64,000 bases of DNA, taken from NCBI GenBank assembly GCA_029268145.1, contig JAJUHA010000009.1:1-64000 (forward strand). The letters run 5' to 3'. Shown here in pieces: positions 8,142 to 16,545 of this stretch. This stretch comes from Sphingomonadaceae bacterium (lineage in GTDB: Bacteria; Pseudomonadota; Alphaproteobacteria; Sphingomonadales; Sphingomonadaceae). Position 1 is the stretch's first letter, and every line of letters begins with the position of its first letter. The notes below the pieces were generated by a model. The model made no database searches. It worked only from the letters and a program-made list of their open reading frames with translations, and was not told the origin of the DNA. The position numbers and the translations under genes were made by a program.

Positions 8142-8433
8142 CAAAGCTCGCATCCGAACCCCACCATAAGATCGACGGCGGCCACCCCATCAGGAAAACC
8201 TATCTGCACCACCCCGTGGGACATGACCAAAGCGTGTTGCCCAATGGATCCATTTTTGTTGGGCAAGACCGGGAGCTGGGAACGCCCTCGGAGAACAGGT
8301 CAGAGAATGACTGCGATGTCCAACAATACGCCATTTCGCGCGGAAATACGGAAATCTGCGAGGAGAAGGTTCGATCCCGGCTCCTTTCCCTCCGCCATGG
8401 GTCCGGTCCTGGCGCCTTCTCCCGCGCCCGGCC
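8142..8433. other. intergenic stretch at the edge of the IS nest; no gene seen
   Basis: Between the IS3 end and the PepSY gene lie 292 bases without codon-usage signal on either strand. Base composition changes across it, from mixed on the IS side to GC-rich on the other, so it probably contains the junction between the acquired block and the resident chromosome. No attachment site or repeat was recognised. Confidence 0.5.
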
Positions 8434-9978
8434 TCAGCGGGATGCCGCCCGCCGAAGGCGGCGGGCGAGGTCCATCTGCAGGCCGAGCACCGCCATCAGC
8501 GCGAGCGAGAGGATCACCACCGCGCTCACCACCAGGTTCTGCGCCGCGCGCCCCAGCGGGAACAGGAAGTTCCACTTGTGCAGCATCGAGAAGCTCCAGC
8601 GCTCGGGCTTCTCGTGGTCAAGCGTGCGGTCGGCAAGCACGCCGGTCGCCGTGTCGACGAAGATCGACGCGTTGACGGGCGCTCCGTAGTCGAGCCGCCA
8701 GACCGGCAGCCGCTTGTTGCGGAAGTCGTAGTCCGGCCCGAAGCGCGTGACGAGCACGGCCTGCCGCACCTTCGCGCGGTCGACCCCGGTGAAGCGCTCG
8801 CCCAGCTGGAGCGCCAGTTCGCGGTCCCCGGGAGCCCAGGGCGCGCCGCTCGCCGCGTCAAGGTAGAGCGCGGGGCCAGTGGGCGTCGTGCCGGCAAAGC
8901 GGGCGTTGCGGATGGCCGCGGGACTGGCCGGGCCGCCGCGGCGGTCCGGCGCAAGGCCGAGCCGGTAGAGCAGCTGGCCGTCGGCCGTCGCAACGAGCGA
9001 GACGGCGTTGACGGCCAGCCCCCTCCTCAGCGAGTCCCAGTCGCGCGCCAGGTCGAGGCCCCGGGCGGGAATGCGGACAGGTGGCGAGAGGGTGAGCGTG
9101 CGCTCGGGCTTGCTCCAGCCATGGGCAAGCAGGTGGTAGAGCCCGCTTGCGGAGAAGGCGAGGATGGGAAGCGCAAGCGCGGTCCCGGCAATCCGGTGCC
9201 AGCCCCTGGCGCCGGGAGCGCGAGCGGACCGGCGGATGAGAAGGAGCATCGCCACGCCCGTCACGGCCAGCGCGAACAGCGATCCGACGAGGGCGGCCAT
9301 CAGCAGGATGCGCGCCCATTCGGCCTCGCGCGGCAGGAAGCTCCAGGTGTGGACCCACTGGAACCAGCGCTGCACGCCCGACTTCCAGCGGTTGTCGACG
9401 GCCGCGACCGCGCCGGTCTCGGTGTAGATGGAAAGCGCCAGCCCGTCCGGCCGGTCGAAGGTGACCCGCCAGACCGGGAGCAGCCGGTTGACGGCCGGAT
9501 AGTCGGCCGAGAAGCTGGTCACCCAGGCCACCGCCCGCACGGGCGCATCGGGAACGCCGGCGTAGTGGCGGGCGAGCCAGATGGCCTGCGCCCGGTCATG
9601 GCCTGGAAGCTCGCGCCCGTCCGACAGGCGGAAGTAGCGGCGCGGCGCATCCTGCGTCTCGGTCACCTGGAGGAGCGTGCCACCCTCGCTGGCAACGAGC
9701 TTGACGGCCGCCGCTTCGCGGATGCCCGCCGCGGCGAGGATTTCCGTCAGCGGGCGCGCACCCGCAAGCTGGAGCGGCCGGTCGGGCGGGAAGACCACCG
9801 CCTGCTGCGGCCCGAAGCTCGACATGAGCGGGTGGAGCAGGCCGGACAGCCCCCAGAGCAGCAGGGCAAGACCTCCGGCGAGCGCCAGCAGCTGGTGCCA
9901 GCGGATCGCAAGGCGGCGCCACTTGCCCCGCGCCTTCGGCCGGGCGGATGCGGGAAGGTCGATGGTGCGTGTGGCCAT
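8434..9978 (-). CDS. PepSY-domain inner-membrane protein
   Basis: 514 residues. The first membrane segment (about 26-50, WHQLLALAGGLALLLWGLSG) is followed by a periplasmic region. Then come PepSY-type stretches with paired motifs WRVTFDRPDGLALSIYTETG and WRLDYGAPVNASIFVDTATG, each preceded by a Leu/Pro strand, and further helices around 228-250, 265-285 and 478-500. PepSY-associated transmembrane proteins often accompany TonB-dependent receptors and are implicated in reduction or handling of imported iron or copper complexes. Its start lies 14 bp from the end of the upstream receptor gene, so they are very likely co-transcribed. The substrate cannot be told from sequence. Confidence 0.85.
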   Translation of the reverse strand: MATRTIDLPASARPKARGKWRRLAIRWHQLLALAGGLALLLWGLSGLLHPLMSSFGPQQAVVFPPDRPLQLAGARPLTEILAAAGIREAAAVKLVASEGGTLLQVTETQDAPRRYFRLSDGRELPGHDRAQAIWLARHYAGVPDAPVRAVAWVTSFSADYPAVNRLLPVWRVTFDRPDGLALSIYTETGAVAAVDNRWKSGVQRWFQWVHTWSFLPREAEWARILLMAALVGSLFALAVTGVAMLLLIRRSARAPGARGWHRIAGTALALPILAFSASGLYHLLAHGWSKPERTLTLSPPVRIPARGLDLARDWDSLRRGLAVNAVSLVATADGQLLYRLGLAPDRRGGPASPAAIRNARFAGTTPTGPALYLDAASGAPWAPGDRELALQLGERFTGVDRAKVRQAVLVTRFGPDYDFRNKRLPVWRLDYGAPVNASIFVDTATGVLADRTLDHEKPERWSFSMLHKWNFLFPLGRAAQNLVVSAVVILSLALMAVLGLQMDLARRLRRAASR

Positions 9979-9992
9979 TGCGCGAGCCTTTC

Positions 9993-12158
9993 TCAGAATT
10001 GCCTCGTCGCGCCGACGAAGAGGGCGCGGCCCTGGCCGGGCGTGAACGCGGCGGCATTCTCGCGCGACTGGTTGGCGTTGGTTGCGACGTTCGAGACGTG
10101 GACCGTGTCGAACAGATTCTCGACCGATCCGAACAGGGTCAGACGCGGCGCGAGCGTCCAGCCCGCCGTCAGGCCCCAGATGCTGTATCCCGGTGCCTTG
10201 CTCGTGTTGGCATAGTCGACGAAGGGCCCCTCGGGCACCCAGCGCAGGTTGCCGCCCAGAGACCAGCCGGCCGCGCCATCGACCCTGAGCTCGGTCGCCA
10301 GCACGTGGCGCGGGACGCCGGCGAGCCGGTTGTCGCCGAAGACCGGGTCATCGGTGAAGCGGAAGTCGCTGAACGTCCACACCTGCCGGAGGACGAGATC
10401 GACCCCGCCCGAGCGCATGCCCTGCCTGAGGAAGAGATCGAACCCCGCCTCGATGCCCTGCCGGATCGTCCGTTCGGCATTGGTGGTGAAGGAGGACTGG
10501 CCGGACGGGGCGAGCAGGTCGATGAACTCGTTCGCAACGCGGGCCCGGTAGAGCGCGACGTCGAAGGCGAGGAGTCCGCACTGGCCGCGGGCGCCGACCT
10601 CGGTCGTCCAGGCGCGCTGGGGGTCGAGCGGAGCGAAGGGAAAGGCACCGCCCGCCGTCAGGTCGGCAAGGCTCGGCGGTTCGAAGCTGCGGCTGACATT
10701 GGCGAACAGCTGGACATCCTCGGCCGGGGTCACGAGAAGCCCGACGCGCGGGTTGAACTGCCGATAGCTCCGCCGGCCCGGAACGCTGTTGAACCGCGCG
10801 GTCACCTCGCGCCGGGCCGCCGTGAACTGGCCGCCCGCGATCAGCCGCACCGTGCGGGAGAGCCCGACGTCGACCTGTCCGTAGGCGGCAAGATTGGCCG
10901 ATTGCTGGAGCGAGCTGTTGCGAAGCGCGCCCCGCTCGCCCGACAGGTTGGCGAAGGTCCGGGCGTTGTTCGACGCGCGGTTGAGCTGGACACCGACAAC
11001 CCATTCGACCGGCAGCCGCGCCGGGCCGCCGCCAGTGCCGAGTTCGGCAAAGCCTCCGACCTCGTCCTCCTTCTGGTCGATGATGCCGGCAAAACGGGTG
11101 ATGGCGTGGTCGAGCGCCCGATAGGCATACCACAGCCCCCCCTCGAGCCGCGCCGTGCCGAAATCGACCGCAGTGCGGTTGGACAGCCGGATCACGCCGA
11201 GATTGCGGTCCCAGTCATCGGCAACCGGCCCGGGGTCGAGCACGATCGGCGGGCGCCCCGGCACCGGGTTCGGGATGGTGACGGGCCGGCCGGCCGCGCG
11301 CGGATTGGCCAGCGCGTCGTCGAGGCGCAGCGATCCCGAAAGTTCGAAACTGTCCTGCAGGATCGTGAGGAAGAACCGCGTCTCCACCCGGTCAGACAGC
11401 CGCAGGCCGACGTTGCCGAAGCCGTAGACGCTGTCGATCGCGCTGTGCGCGCGATAGCCGTCGCTTGCCAGTCCCGTCACCGCGAACCACCAGTCGCCCG
11501 GGCCGGTCACGCCACCGGCCTCGACGCTCGCCCGGAAGGTGGCGAAGCTGCCGCCCTCCACCCGGACGGCAAGCGGCGCCTCGACGGTGCGCCCAGTCGG
11601 CGAGACGGTGTTGATGGCGCCACCCAGGGCCGCGCCGCCCCAGCGCAGGCCGTTGGCGCCCTTGTAGACCTCGAGCCGGGCGATCGAGAGCGGGTCGACC
11701 TCCTGGAACTCGGTCGAGCCCGCGGCGCGGGTGATGGGCACGCCGTCGCGCAGCACGGTGAGGCCGCGCCGCTCGAAGCCGGAATTGAGCCCCGAGCCGC
11801 GGATCGAGATCCGGCTCTCGCGCTGGGCCGACGTGTCGGCAAACACGCCCGGAGTCCAGAGCAGCGCGTCGCCGAGGCTCTGGGTGAAATCATCCGCGAA
11901 GCTCGCCTGCTCGACGAAGCCGATGGCGCCTGGCACCCGCTCGAGGAGACGCCGGGCCTCGGCGTCCGTCAGGGCCGTGAGCGAGCCGGCGACCGACGCC
12001 GTGACGAGGATCTCCTCCGGCTCGAGCGAGGTGCGGTTGCCCACCCCCTGGGCGGCGGCTGCGGGCGCGAGAGAGACGAGGATGGCGGACGCGAGTGCGG
12101 GGGCGGCGCCCGGTCCGCGCCGCGGCCCCATGGGCAGGCAGAGAGGCTCAAGAGGCAT
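9993..12158 (-). CDS. TonB-dependent receptor, probable metal-complex uptake
   Basis: 721 residues from ATG 12158, which follows GGAAGGGA; an ATG 18 bp upstream has no such site. A signal peptide (to about AAAAQG) precedes a TonB-box-like EEILVTAS. The plug domain reads QSLGDALLWTPGVFADTSAQ, RESRISIRGSGLNSGFERRG, VLRDGVPITRAAGSTEFQEV and LARLEVYKGANGLRWGGAAL (as IARLEVYKGAN...), and the C-terminal 22-strand barrel ends in a terminal Phe (RALFVGATRQF). The layout resembles FecA-like ferric or copper receptors. Downstream lies the PepSY protein and upstream a DUF2946 protein, a neighbourhood seen with metal uptake. The ligand is not determinable. Confidence 0.88.
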   Translation of the reverse strand: MPLEPLCLPMGPRRGPGAAPALASAILVSLAPAAAAQGVGNRTSLEPEEILVTASVAGSLTALTDAEARRLLERVPGAIGFVEQASFADDFTQSLGDALLWTPGVFADTSAQRESRISIRGSGLNSGFERRGLTVLRDGVPITRAAGSTEFQEVDPLSIARLEVYKGANGLRWGGAALGGAINTVSPTGRTVEAPLAVRVEGGSFATFRASVEAGGVTGPGDWWFAVTGLASDGYRAHSAIDSVYGFGNVGLRLSDRVETRFFLTILQDSFELSGSLRLDDALANPRAAGRPVTIPNPVPGRPPIVLDPGPVADDWDRNLGVIRLSNRTAVDFGTARLEGGLWYAYRALDHAITRFAGIIDQKEDEVGGFAELGTGGGPARLPVEWVVGVQLNRASNNARTFANLSGERGALRNSSLQQSANLAAYGQVDVGLSRTVRLIAGGQFTAARREVTARFNSVPGRRSYRQFNPRVGLLVTPAEDVQLFANVSRSFEPPSLADLTAGGAFPFAPLDPQRAWTTEVGARGQCGLLAFDVALYRARVANEFIDLLAPSGQSSFTTNAERTIRQGIEAGFDLFLRQGMRSGGVDLVLRQVWTFSDFRFTDDPVFGDNRLAGVPRHVLATELRVDGAAGWSLGGNLRWVPEGPFVDYANTSKAPGYSIWGLTAGWTLAPRLTLFGSVENLFDTVHVSNVATNANQSRENAAAFTPGQGRALFVGATRQF

Positions 12159-12236
12159 CGAAATCCCTTCCGGCATGACGGGAAAGGGCCCCCCGCGGCG
12201 TGCACGGGGGACCGCGCGGCCAAGAGGCCGGCAGCG

Positions 12237-12641
12237 TCAGTGCAGGAAGGGTGGCGCCTGGGCGGGCGGGCGGAGATGCCGGAGCGGCCCTGCAGTCTCG
12301 GCCGGCGGGCCGGTGGGCGGATGGCCGGCAAGGCGCGCGTGGCGAAACGGCAGGAGGGCAAGCGCGGGAAGAAGCAGTGCACCAGGTGCGGCGAAGGCAC
12401 AGGGTGCGCTCTCCGCCACGGGTGACGGTGCATCCGCGTCGCCGGCGGGGGCCAGCTCGGACGGCGCCTCGACCAGGCCCGCGGCAGTGCAGATGACGAG
12501 CCGTGCCCCGTCGGGCCCGAACGCCGGCATCCAGCCCACCGGCGCAAGGCCGCGCACCAGCGCGACGAGCAGGATGAGCGCGACGAGGAGATCCGGGCGC
12601 CGCGCCGGTCGGTCGTGCAGGGGTTTGGCGGGGGCCGGCAT
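12237..12641 (-). CDS. DUF2946-like small membrane or secreted protein
   Basis: 134 residues from ATG 12641 (an upstream in-frame ATG at 12677 is possible). A hydrophobic N-terminal segment (LLVALILLVALVRGLAPVGW) is followed by MPAFGPDGARLVICTAAGLV, the F..DG...ICT pattern of DUF2946. An Ala/Pro-rich loop with CAFA follows, then a second hydrophobic stretch and a His-containing tail (FRHARLAGH, FLH). DUF2946 proteins are commonly encoded beside TonB-dependent receptors for copper or iron, which matches the receptor gene 78 bp downstream. Function is unknown; a membrane-bound metal-binding helper is an inference. Confidence 0.7.
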   Translation of the reverse strand: MPAPAKPLHDRPARRPDLLVALILLVALVRGLAPVGWMPAFGPDGARLVICTAAGLVEAPSELAPAGDADAPSPVAESAPCAFAAPGALLLPALALLPFRHARLAGHPPTGPPAETAGPLRHLRPPAQAPPFLH

Positions 12642-12961
12642 GGCGCGCCCGTTATCGGCGCGCGCCGCCCGGCACAAGCCTCACGCCCGGCGAACGGGCT
12701 GGCACCGCCGAAAGGGGCCGCAGCCGACATGCGCTTTCTGCTCCCCGCCCTCCCGCAGCCCGCGGAGACGGCCGACCGCGCGGACGCCCGGATGAGCCGG
12801 GGGGAGAATCGCCATGTCCTCAGGCTGCGCTTCGGCCGGCTGGACTCGGGCCAGCAGGGCTTCCTCCGCTTCGAGGCGCTGCCCGAGACGCCGGCGCAGG
12901 GTGCCGCGCGTTGGGGCGAGGCGGCAGCGCCGCCCCGCCCCTCAAGCCGACAAGCGCGGAA
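12642..12961. other. 320-bp gap without a supported gene
   Basis: Open frames cross this gap on both strands, but the implied proteins are Arg/Ser/Pro-rich with no recognisable domain, as expected for antisense or non-coding DNA at this GC content. It is bounded by the start of the DUF2946 gene and the 3' end of the OsmC gene. The DUF2946 promoter must lie here; no clear -35/-10 was recognised. Confidence 0.5.
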
Positions 12962-13522
12962 TCAGGCGACCACCAGCCTCGGCTCCATGGCGATGGCGCG
13001 CGCCATGTTGTGGAAGTTGGGGCTGGTTGCCATGACGGCCGCGTGGACCTCCTCGAACGTCTCTCGGGCCGCGTCGCCGGCGATGGTGACCGTGTAGGCG
13101 AGACGATCATAGCCGGGGTTGACGGGCGCAAGCCCGAGGAAACCCTGGAGGTCGAGCTCGCCTTCCATCTCGATGCGCAGCTCGTCGAGGCGGATGCCGC
13201 GGATGGCGCACTGGGCGACATAGCCCACCATCATGCAGGCGTTGACGGCTGCCATCAGCAGCTCCTGCGGGTTGGGCGCCGTGTTGGTGCCGCAGAGCTC
13301 GAGCGGCTCATCCGCCTGCATGGTGAAGCGGCGGGCGATCTCCTGGCCACCGATCCGGCAGCCGGTGACGGTGGCGCGCGAGGTGGTGCCGCCCGTCCAG
13401 TCGGAGCGGACGCGGAAGGCGACGTTCCCGGCTTCGGGGCTCGCCTGCACGGCCTCGACGGTTGCGCCAAGCGCTGCGACGTCGATTCCGTTGATGGTTC
13501 GTTCGATGGTGCTGGTCGTCAT
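12962..13522 (-). CDS. OsmC/Ohr family protein
   Basis: 186 residues. Features of the OsmC fold are visible: a beta-rich N-terminal half (NVAFRVRSDWTGGTTSRATV), MQADEPLELCGTNTAPNPQE, then the helix LLMAAVNACMMVGYVAQCAI carrying the second conserved Cys. The cysteines in LCGTN and NACMM correspond to the peroxidatic and resolving positions of OsmC/Ohr thiol peroxidases, although their spacing is that of the broader OsmC-like group. It probably detoxifies organic peroxides or is a relative of unknown substrate. AGGAGA precedes the start. The upstream diiron-protein gene ends 18 bp away, so the two form an operon. Confidence 0.85.
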   Translation of the reverse strand: MTTSTIERTINGIDVAALGATVEAVQASPEAGNVAFRVRSDWTGGTTSRATVTGCRIGGQEIARRFTMQADEPLELCGTNTAPNPQELLMAAVNACMMVGYVAQCAIRGIRLDELRIEMEGELDLQGFLGLAPVNPGYDRLAYTVTIAGDAARETFEEVHAAVMATSPNFHNMARAIAMEPRLVVA

Positions 13523-13540
13523 GTCTTTCTCTCCTGTGGC

Positions 13541-14452
13541 TCAGTTGAAGTTGGGGGCGACCGCATCGAGCGCGGCGAGGCCCCGGGGCGAAACCGCGCC
13601 GAGCGTTGCCCGGAAGCGGGGATGGGTGGCGCCCGAACCGATGTAGGTGTGGCGGAGCGCCTGGTGCTGGCGGGCGAGGAAGGTCGCCCGCTCGTCTTCG
13701 TCGAAGCGCCGGTTGGTCGCCCGCTCGAAGGCTTCGAGGTTGAGCGCGGCCTGCGTCGCCAGTCCTTGATCGAGCAGGCTTGCGATTGCGAAGAACCCGT
13801 CGATGGCAGACGCGATCCCGGCATCGTCGCGACCTTCGGCGAGCGCTTCCACCATGAGCGTGTCGAGCCTGGCGTGGCCGGCCTCCTCCATCCAGTGGTG
13901 CCGGAGCAGGCTCTCAAACAGCGGATCAATGCCCGTGTCGTCCCGCACGCTGTCGAGATAGTGGGCCTGCGTCATCCATTCGATCATCAGGATGACGAGC
14001 GCGACCGCCATCGGATCCTGGGCGAGAACCTGGGCGGCAATCGCTTCGGGTGGGCCGATGGACTCGCAGCGGTGACCGAAATCGCGGGCAAATGCGTTGC
14101 GGAAGCGGCGGAAGAGCTGGATGTGCTTGGCTTCCTCGCCGGCGAAATTGAGAAGCGCCCGGGTGCGCCAGTCGTCTGCTGACAGTTCGGTGCGCACATG
14201 ATCCAGCACGAAGGGGAGGATGAACTCCTCGACCAGCCCGAAGATGGCCAGATATTCATGCCCGCGGATATGGTTGAGGGTGAGGCGCTCGGCCGGGGAA
14301 AGAAAGGGGAGTTCGCCGGTGCGGGCGAGGGCCTCGGGCAGGAAGGGGCACGTGAATTCGAGCCGCGTGCCCGGCGGAAACACGTCCTCGAGCTGCCACG
14401 CCGCGCGCCCGGCGCTGGCGAGGACAGACTGGTAGCTGAAATCCCTGTACAT
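13541..14452 (-). CDS. ferritin-like diiron protein
   Basis: 303 residues preceded by AGGAGA. The protein is mostly helical and has ligand motifs of the ferritin-like diiron fold: EEFILPFVLDHV with an early Glu, FAGEEAKHIQLFRRF (E-E-x-x-H), an Ile/Met-rich helix with EWMTQAHYLDS, and HHWMEEAGHARLDTLM (E-E-x-x-H). This pattern resembles the AurF-type or related diiron oxygenases, and I cannot assign a substrate. It is co-transcribed with the OsmC-like gene downstream, which suggests a role connected with peroxide or oxygen chemistry. There is no signal peptide, so it is cytoplasmic. Confidence 0.7.
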   Translation of the reverse strand: MYRDFSYQSVLASAGRAAWQLEDVFPPGTRLEFTCPFLPEALARTGELPFLSPAERLTLNHIRGHEYLAIFGLVEEFILPFVLDHVRTELSADDWRTRALLNFAGEEAKHIQLFRRFRNAFARDFGHRCESIGPPEAIAAQVLAQDPMAVALVILMIEWMTQAHYLDSVRDDTGIDPLFESLLRHHWMEEAGHARLDTLMVEALAEGRDDAGIASAIDGFFAIASLLDQGLATQAALNLEAFERATNRRFDEDERATFLARQHQALRHTYIGSGATHPRFRATLGAVSPRGLAALDAVAPNFN

Positions 14453-14719
14453 TGCGTTCTCCTGTGGCGGTGGCCGGGTTGACCCCGGCGCGAATGCCGC
14501 CTTGGCGCACGGGCGTGAGCGATGCCGGTCCGGTTGCGTGAAAACTTCGTGAAAGGCGACGGTGGGCAGAACCTGCCTCAGTGGGTGGGGACCTCGAGTC
14601 CCCCCTGCCGGCCGGCGCTGGCGAGCAGGCGGGACCAGTGGCTCTTGGCAACATGGGCTGAGACTTCAGCCACGGCCCGCAACAGGACCGGTAGCCAGAC
14701 CGGTTCAAGCCTGGGGGGT

Positions 14720-14740
14720 GCAGGGGCGTCACGCCCCTGC
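14720..14740 (-). terminator. 9-bp GC hairpin downstream of ettA
   Basis: GCAGGGGCG (14720-14728) pairs with CGCCCCTGC (14732-14740) over a 3-nt loop, 12 bp past the ettA stop on the minus strand. No U-run follows. Between here and the diiron gene (14453-14719) nothing else was recognised. Confidence 0.5.
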
Positions 14741-14751
14741 CCGCCAGAGGC

Positions 14752-16434
14752 CTAGGCCCTGGTCAGCTTCTTGTACTGCAGCCGGTGCGGGCGGTCGGCC
14801 GCGTCGCCGAGCCGGCGGCGCTTGTCCTCCTCGTACATCTGGAAATTGCCCTCGAACCATTCGACATGGCTGTTGCCCTCGAAGGCGAGGATGTGGGTGG
14901 CAAGCCGGTCGAGGAAGAAGCGGTCGTGGGAGATGACGACCGCGCAGCCGGCGAAACTCTCGAGCGCCTCCTCGAGCGCACGCAAGGTCTCCACGTCGAG
15001 GTCGTTGGTCGGCTCGTCGAGAAGGAGGACATTGCCGCCCTCCTTCAGCATCTTCGCCATGTGGACTCGGTTCCTCTCGCCGCCCGAGAGCTGGCCCACC
15101 TTCTTCTGCTGGTCGGGGCCCTTGAAGCCGAAGGCGCCCACATAGGCCCGCGTGGCGACTTCGACCTTGCCGAAGGTGAAGCGGTCGTTGCCGCCCGAAA
15201 TCTCCTCCCACACGGTCCTGTTGGGGTCGAGCTGGTCGCGGCTCTGGTCGACATAGCCGAGGCGCACCGTCTCGCCGATGCTGATGGTGCCCGAGTCCGG
15301 CGTCTCCTGGCCGATGATCATGCGGAAGAGCGTGGTCTTGCCCGCGCCATTGGGGCCGATCACCCCGACGATGCCGCCAGGCGGCAGGCGGAAGGAGAGA
15401 TTCTCGAACAGGAGCCGGTCGTCATAGGCCTTGGAGATGTTCCTGGCCTCGATCACTTCGCTCCCCAGCCGCTCGGGCACGCGGATCAGGATCTCCCGCT
15501 CGCCGCCGCGCTTCACCTCCTGCTTCGCGACCAGTTCCTCGAAGGCGGTGATGCGGGCCTTGGACTTGGCCTGGCGCGCCTTGGGGCTGGAGCGGATCCA
15601 TTCGAGCTCGCGGGCGATGGCCTTGGAGCGGGCCTCCTCCTCGCGCGCTTCCTGCTTGACGCGCTTCTCCTTGGCCTCGAGCCAGGCGGAGTAGTTGCCC
15701 TCGAAGGGAATGCCCTGGCCGTAGTAGAGCTCGAGCACCCAGCCCACGACATTGTCGAGGAAATAGCGGTCGTGGGTGACGAGGATGACATTCCCCTTGT
15801 ATTCCCGGAGGTGGGTCTCGAGCCAGGCGACGCTCTCGGCATCGAGGTGGTTGGTCGGCTCGTCGAGGAGGAGGATGTCGGGCTTCTCGAGGAGAAGCCG
15901 GCAGAGCGCGACGCGGCGCTTCTCGCCACCGGAGAGGTTGGTGACCGGGCTGTCGGGCGGCGGGCAGCGCAGCGCGTCCATCGCGATCTCGAGCTGGTTG
16001 TCGAGCGTCCAGCCGTCGACGGCGTCGATCTTCTCCTGGAGCTCGCCCATCTCGGCCATGAGGGCGTCGAAGTCCGTATCGTCCTTCGGGTCCGCCATCT
16101 CGGCCGAGATGGCGTTGAAGCGCTCGACGAGGTCGGCCACCTTCCGCACCCCGTCCATCACATTCTCGCGCACCGACTTCGCCGGATCCAGTTGCGGCTC
16201 CTGCGGCAGATATCCGACAGTCACGCCTTCGGCCGCCCAGGCCTCGCCGGAGAAGTCCTTGTCGATGCCCGCCATGATCTTCATGAGCGTCGACTTGCCC
16301 GAGCCGTTGGGGCCGATGATGGCGATCTTGGCGTCGGGGTAGAACTGCAGGTGGATGTTGTTGAGGATGGGCTTGGCTTGCCCGGGGAAGGTCTTGGTGA
16401 GGCCCTTCATGACGAAACTGAACTGGCGGGACAT
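14752..16434 (-). CDS. ettA: energy-dependent translational throttle protein EttA (ABC-F)
   Basis: 560 residues from MSRQFSFVMKGLTKTFPGQA; upstream in-frame codons do not match the family. It carries two ABC cassettes on one chain and no membrane segment. Walker A is GPNGSGKST, signature LSGGEKRRVALCRLL and Walker B LLLDEPTNHLD in the first; GPNGAGKTT, LSGGERNRVHMAKML and LLLDEPTNDLD in the second. Between them is the charged P-site tRNA interaction motif region (EAKEKRVKQEAREEEARSKA, SPKARQAKSKAR). EttA binds the ribosomal E site and gates the first elongation step according to ATP/ADP ratio. It is a monocistronic housekeeping gene here. Confidence 0.96.
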   Translation of the reverse strand: MSRQFSFVMKGLTKTFPGQAKPILNNIHLQFYPDAKIAIIGPNGSGKSTLMKIMAGIDKDFSGEAWAAEGVTVGYLPQEPQLDPAKSVRENVMDGVRKVADLVERFNAISAEMADPKDDTDFDALMAEMGELQEKIDAVDGWTLDNQLEIAMDALRCPPPDSPVTNLSGGEKRRVALCRLLLEKPDILLLDEPTNHLDAESVAWLETHLREYKGNVILVTHDRYFLDNVVGWVLELYYGQGIPFEGNYSAWLEAKEKRVKQEAREEEARSKAIARELEWIRSSPKARQAKSKARITAFEELVAKQEVKRGGEREILIRVPERLGSEVIEARNISKAYDDRLLFENLSFRLPPGGIVGVIGPNGAGKTTLFRMIIGQETPDSGTISIGETVRLGYVDQSRDQLDPNRTVWEEISGGNDRFTFGKVEVATRAYVGAFGFKGPDQQKKVGQLSGGERNRVHMAKMLKEGGNVLLLDEPTNDLDVETLRALEEALESFAGCAVVISHDRFFLDRLATHILAFEGNSHVEWFEGNFQMYEEDKRRRLGDAADRPHRLQYKKLTRA

Positions 16435-16492
16435 GGGGAGCTCGCTGGCGGGAGGGAAGTCGCCATGTAGCGGCGGGGTGCGCCCACGCAAA

Positions 16493-16520
16493 GGGGCGGC
16501 GGTGTCGCCACCGCCGCCCC
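16493..16520 (-). terminator. perfect 12-bp hairpin after PEP-CTERM gene 1
   Basis: GGGGCGGCGGTG (16493-16504) and its exact complement (16509-16520) with a 4-nt loop, 25 bp past the stop on the minus strand, followed by TTT. It separates the PEP-CTERM transcript from ettA. Confidence 0.7.
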
Positions 16521-16545
16521 GTTGTCCAGCTGCGCGCCGGGCGGA

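Noticed and set aside
8042-8689. Plus-strand frame downstream of the IS nest
   Set aside because: It starts inside IS3 orfA antisense and runs into the PepSY gene antisense; the composition does not look coding and no motif is present.
9948-12425. Plus-strand open frame opposite the TonB receptor (about 825 codons)
   Set aside because: Antisense frame with low-complexity charged text; the receptor motifs are on the minus strand.
12731-13097. Small plus-strand frame between the DUF2946 and OsmC genes
   Set aside because: It would run 136 bp into the OsmC gene antisense. No ribosome-binding site or domain is visible, and amino-acid composition is as expected for non-coding GC-rich DNA.
14522-14755. 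Small frames upstream of the diiron gene
   Set aside because: No support beyond being open; the region holds the hairpin after ettA and the promoter area of the diiron gene.
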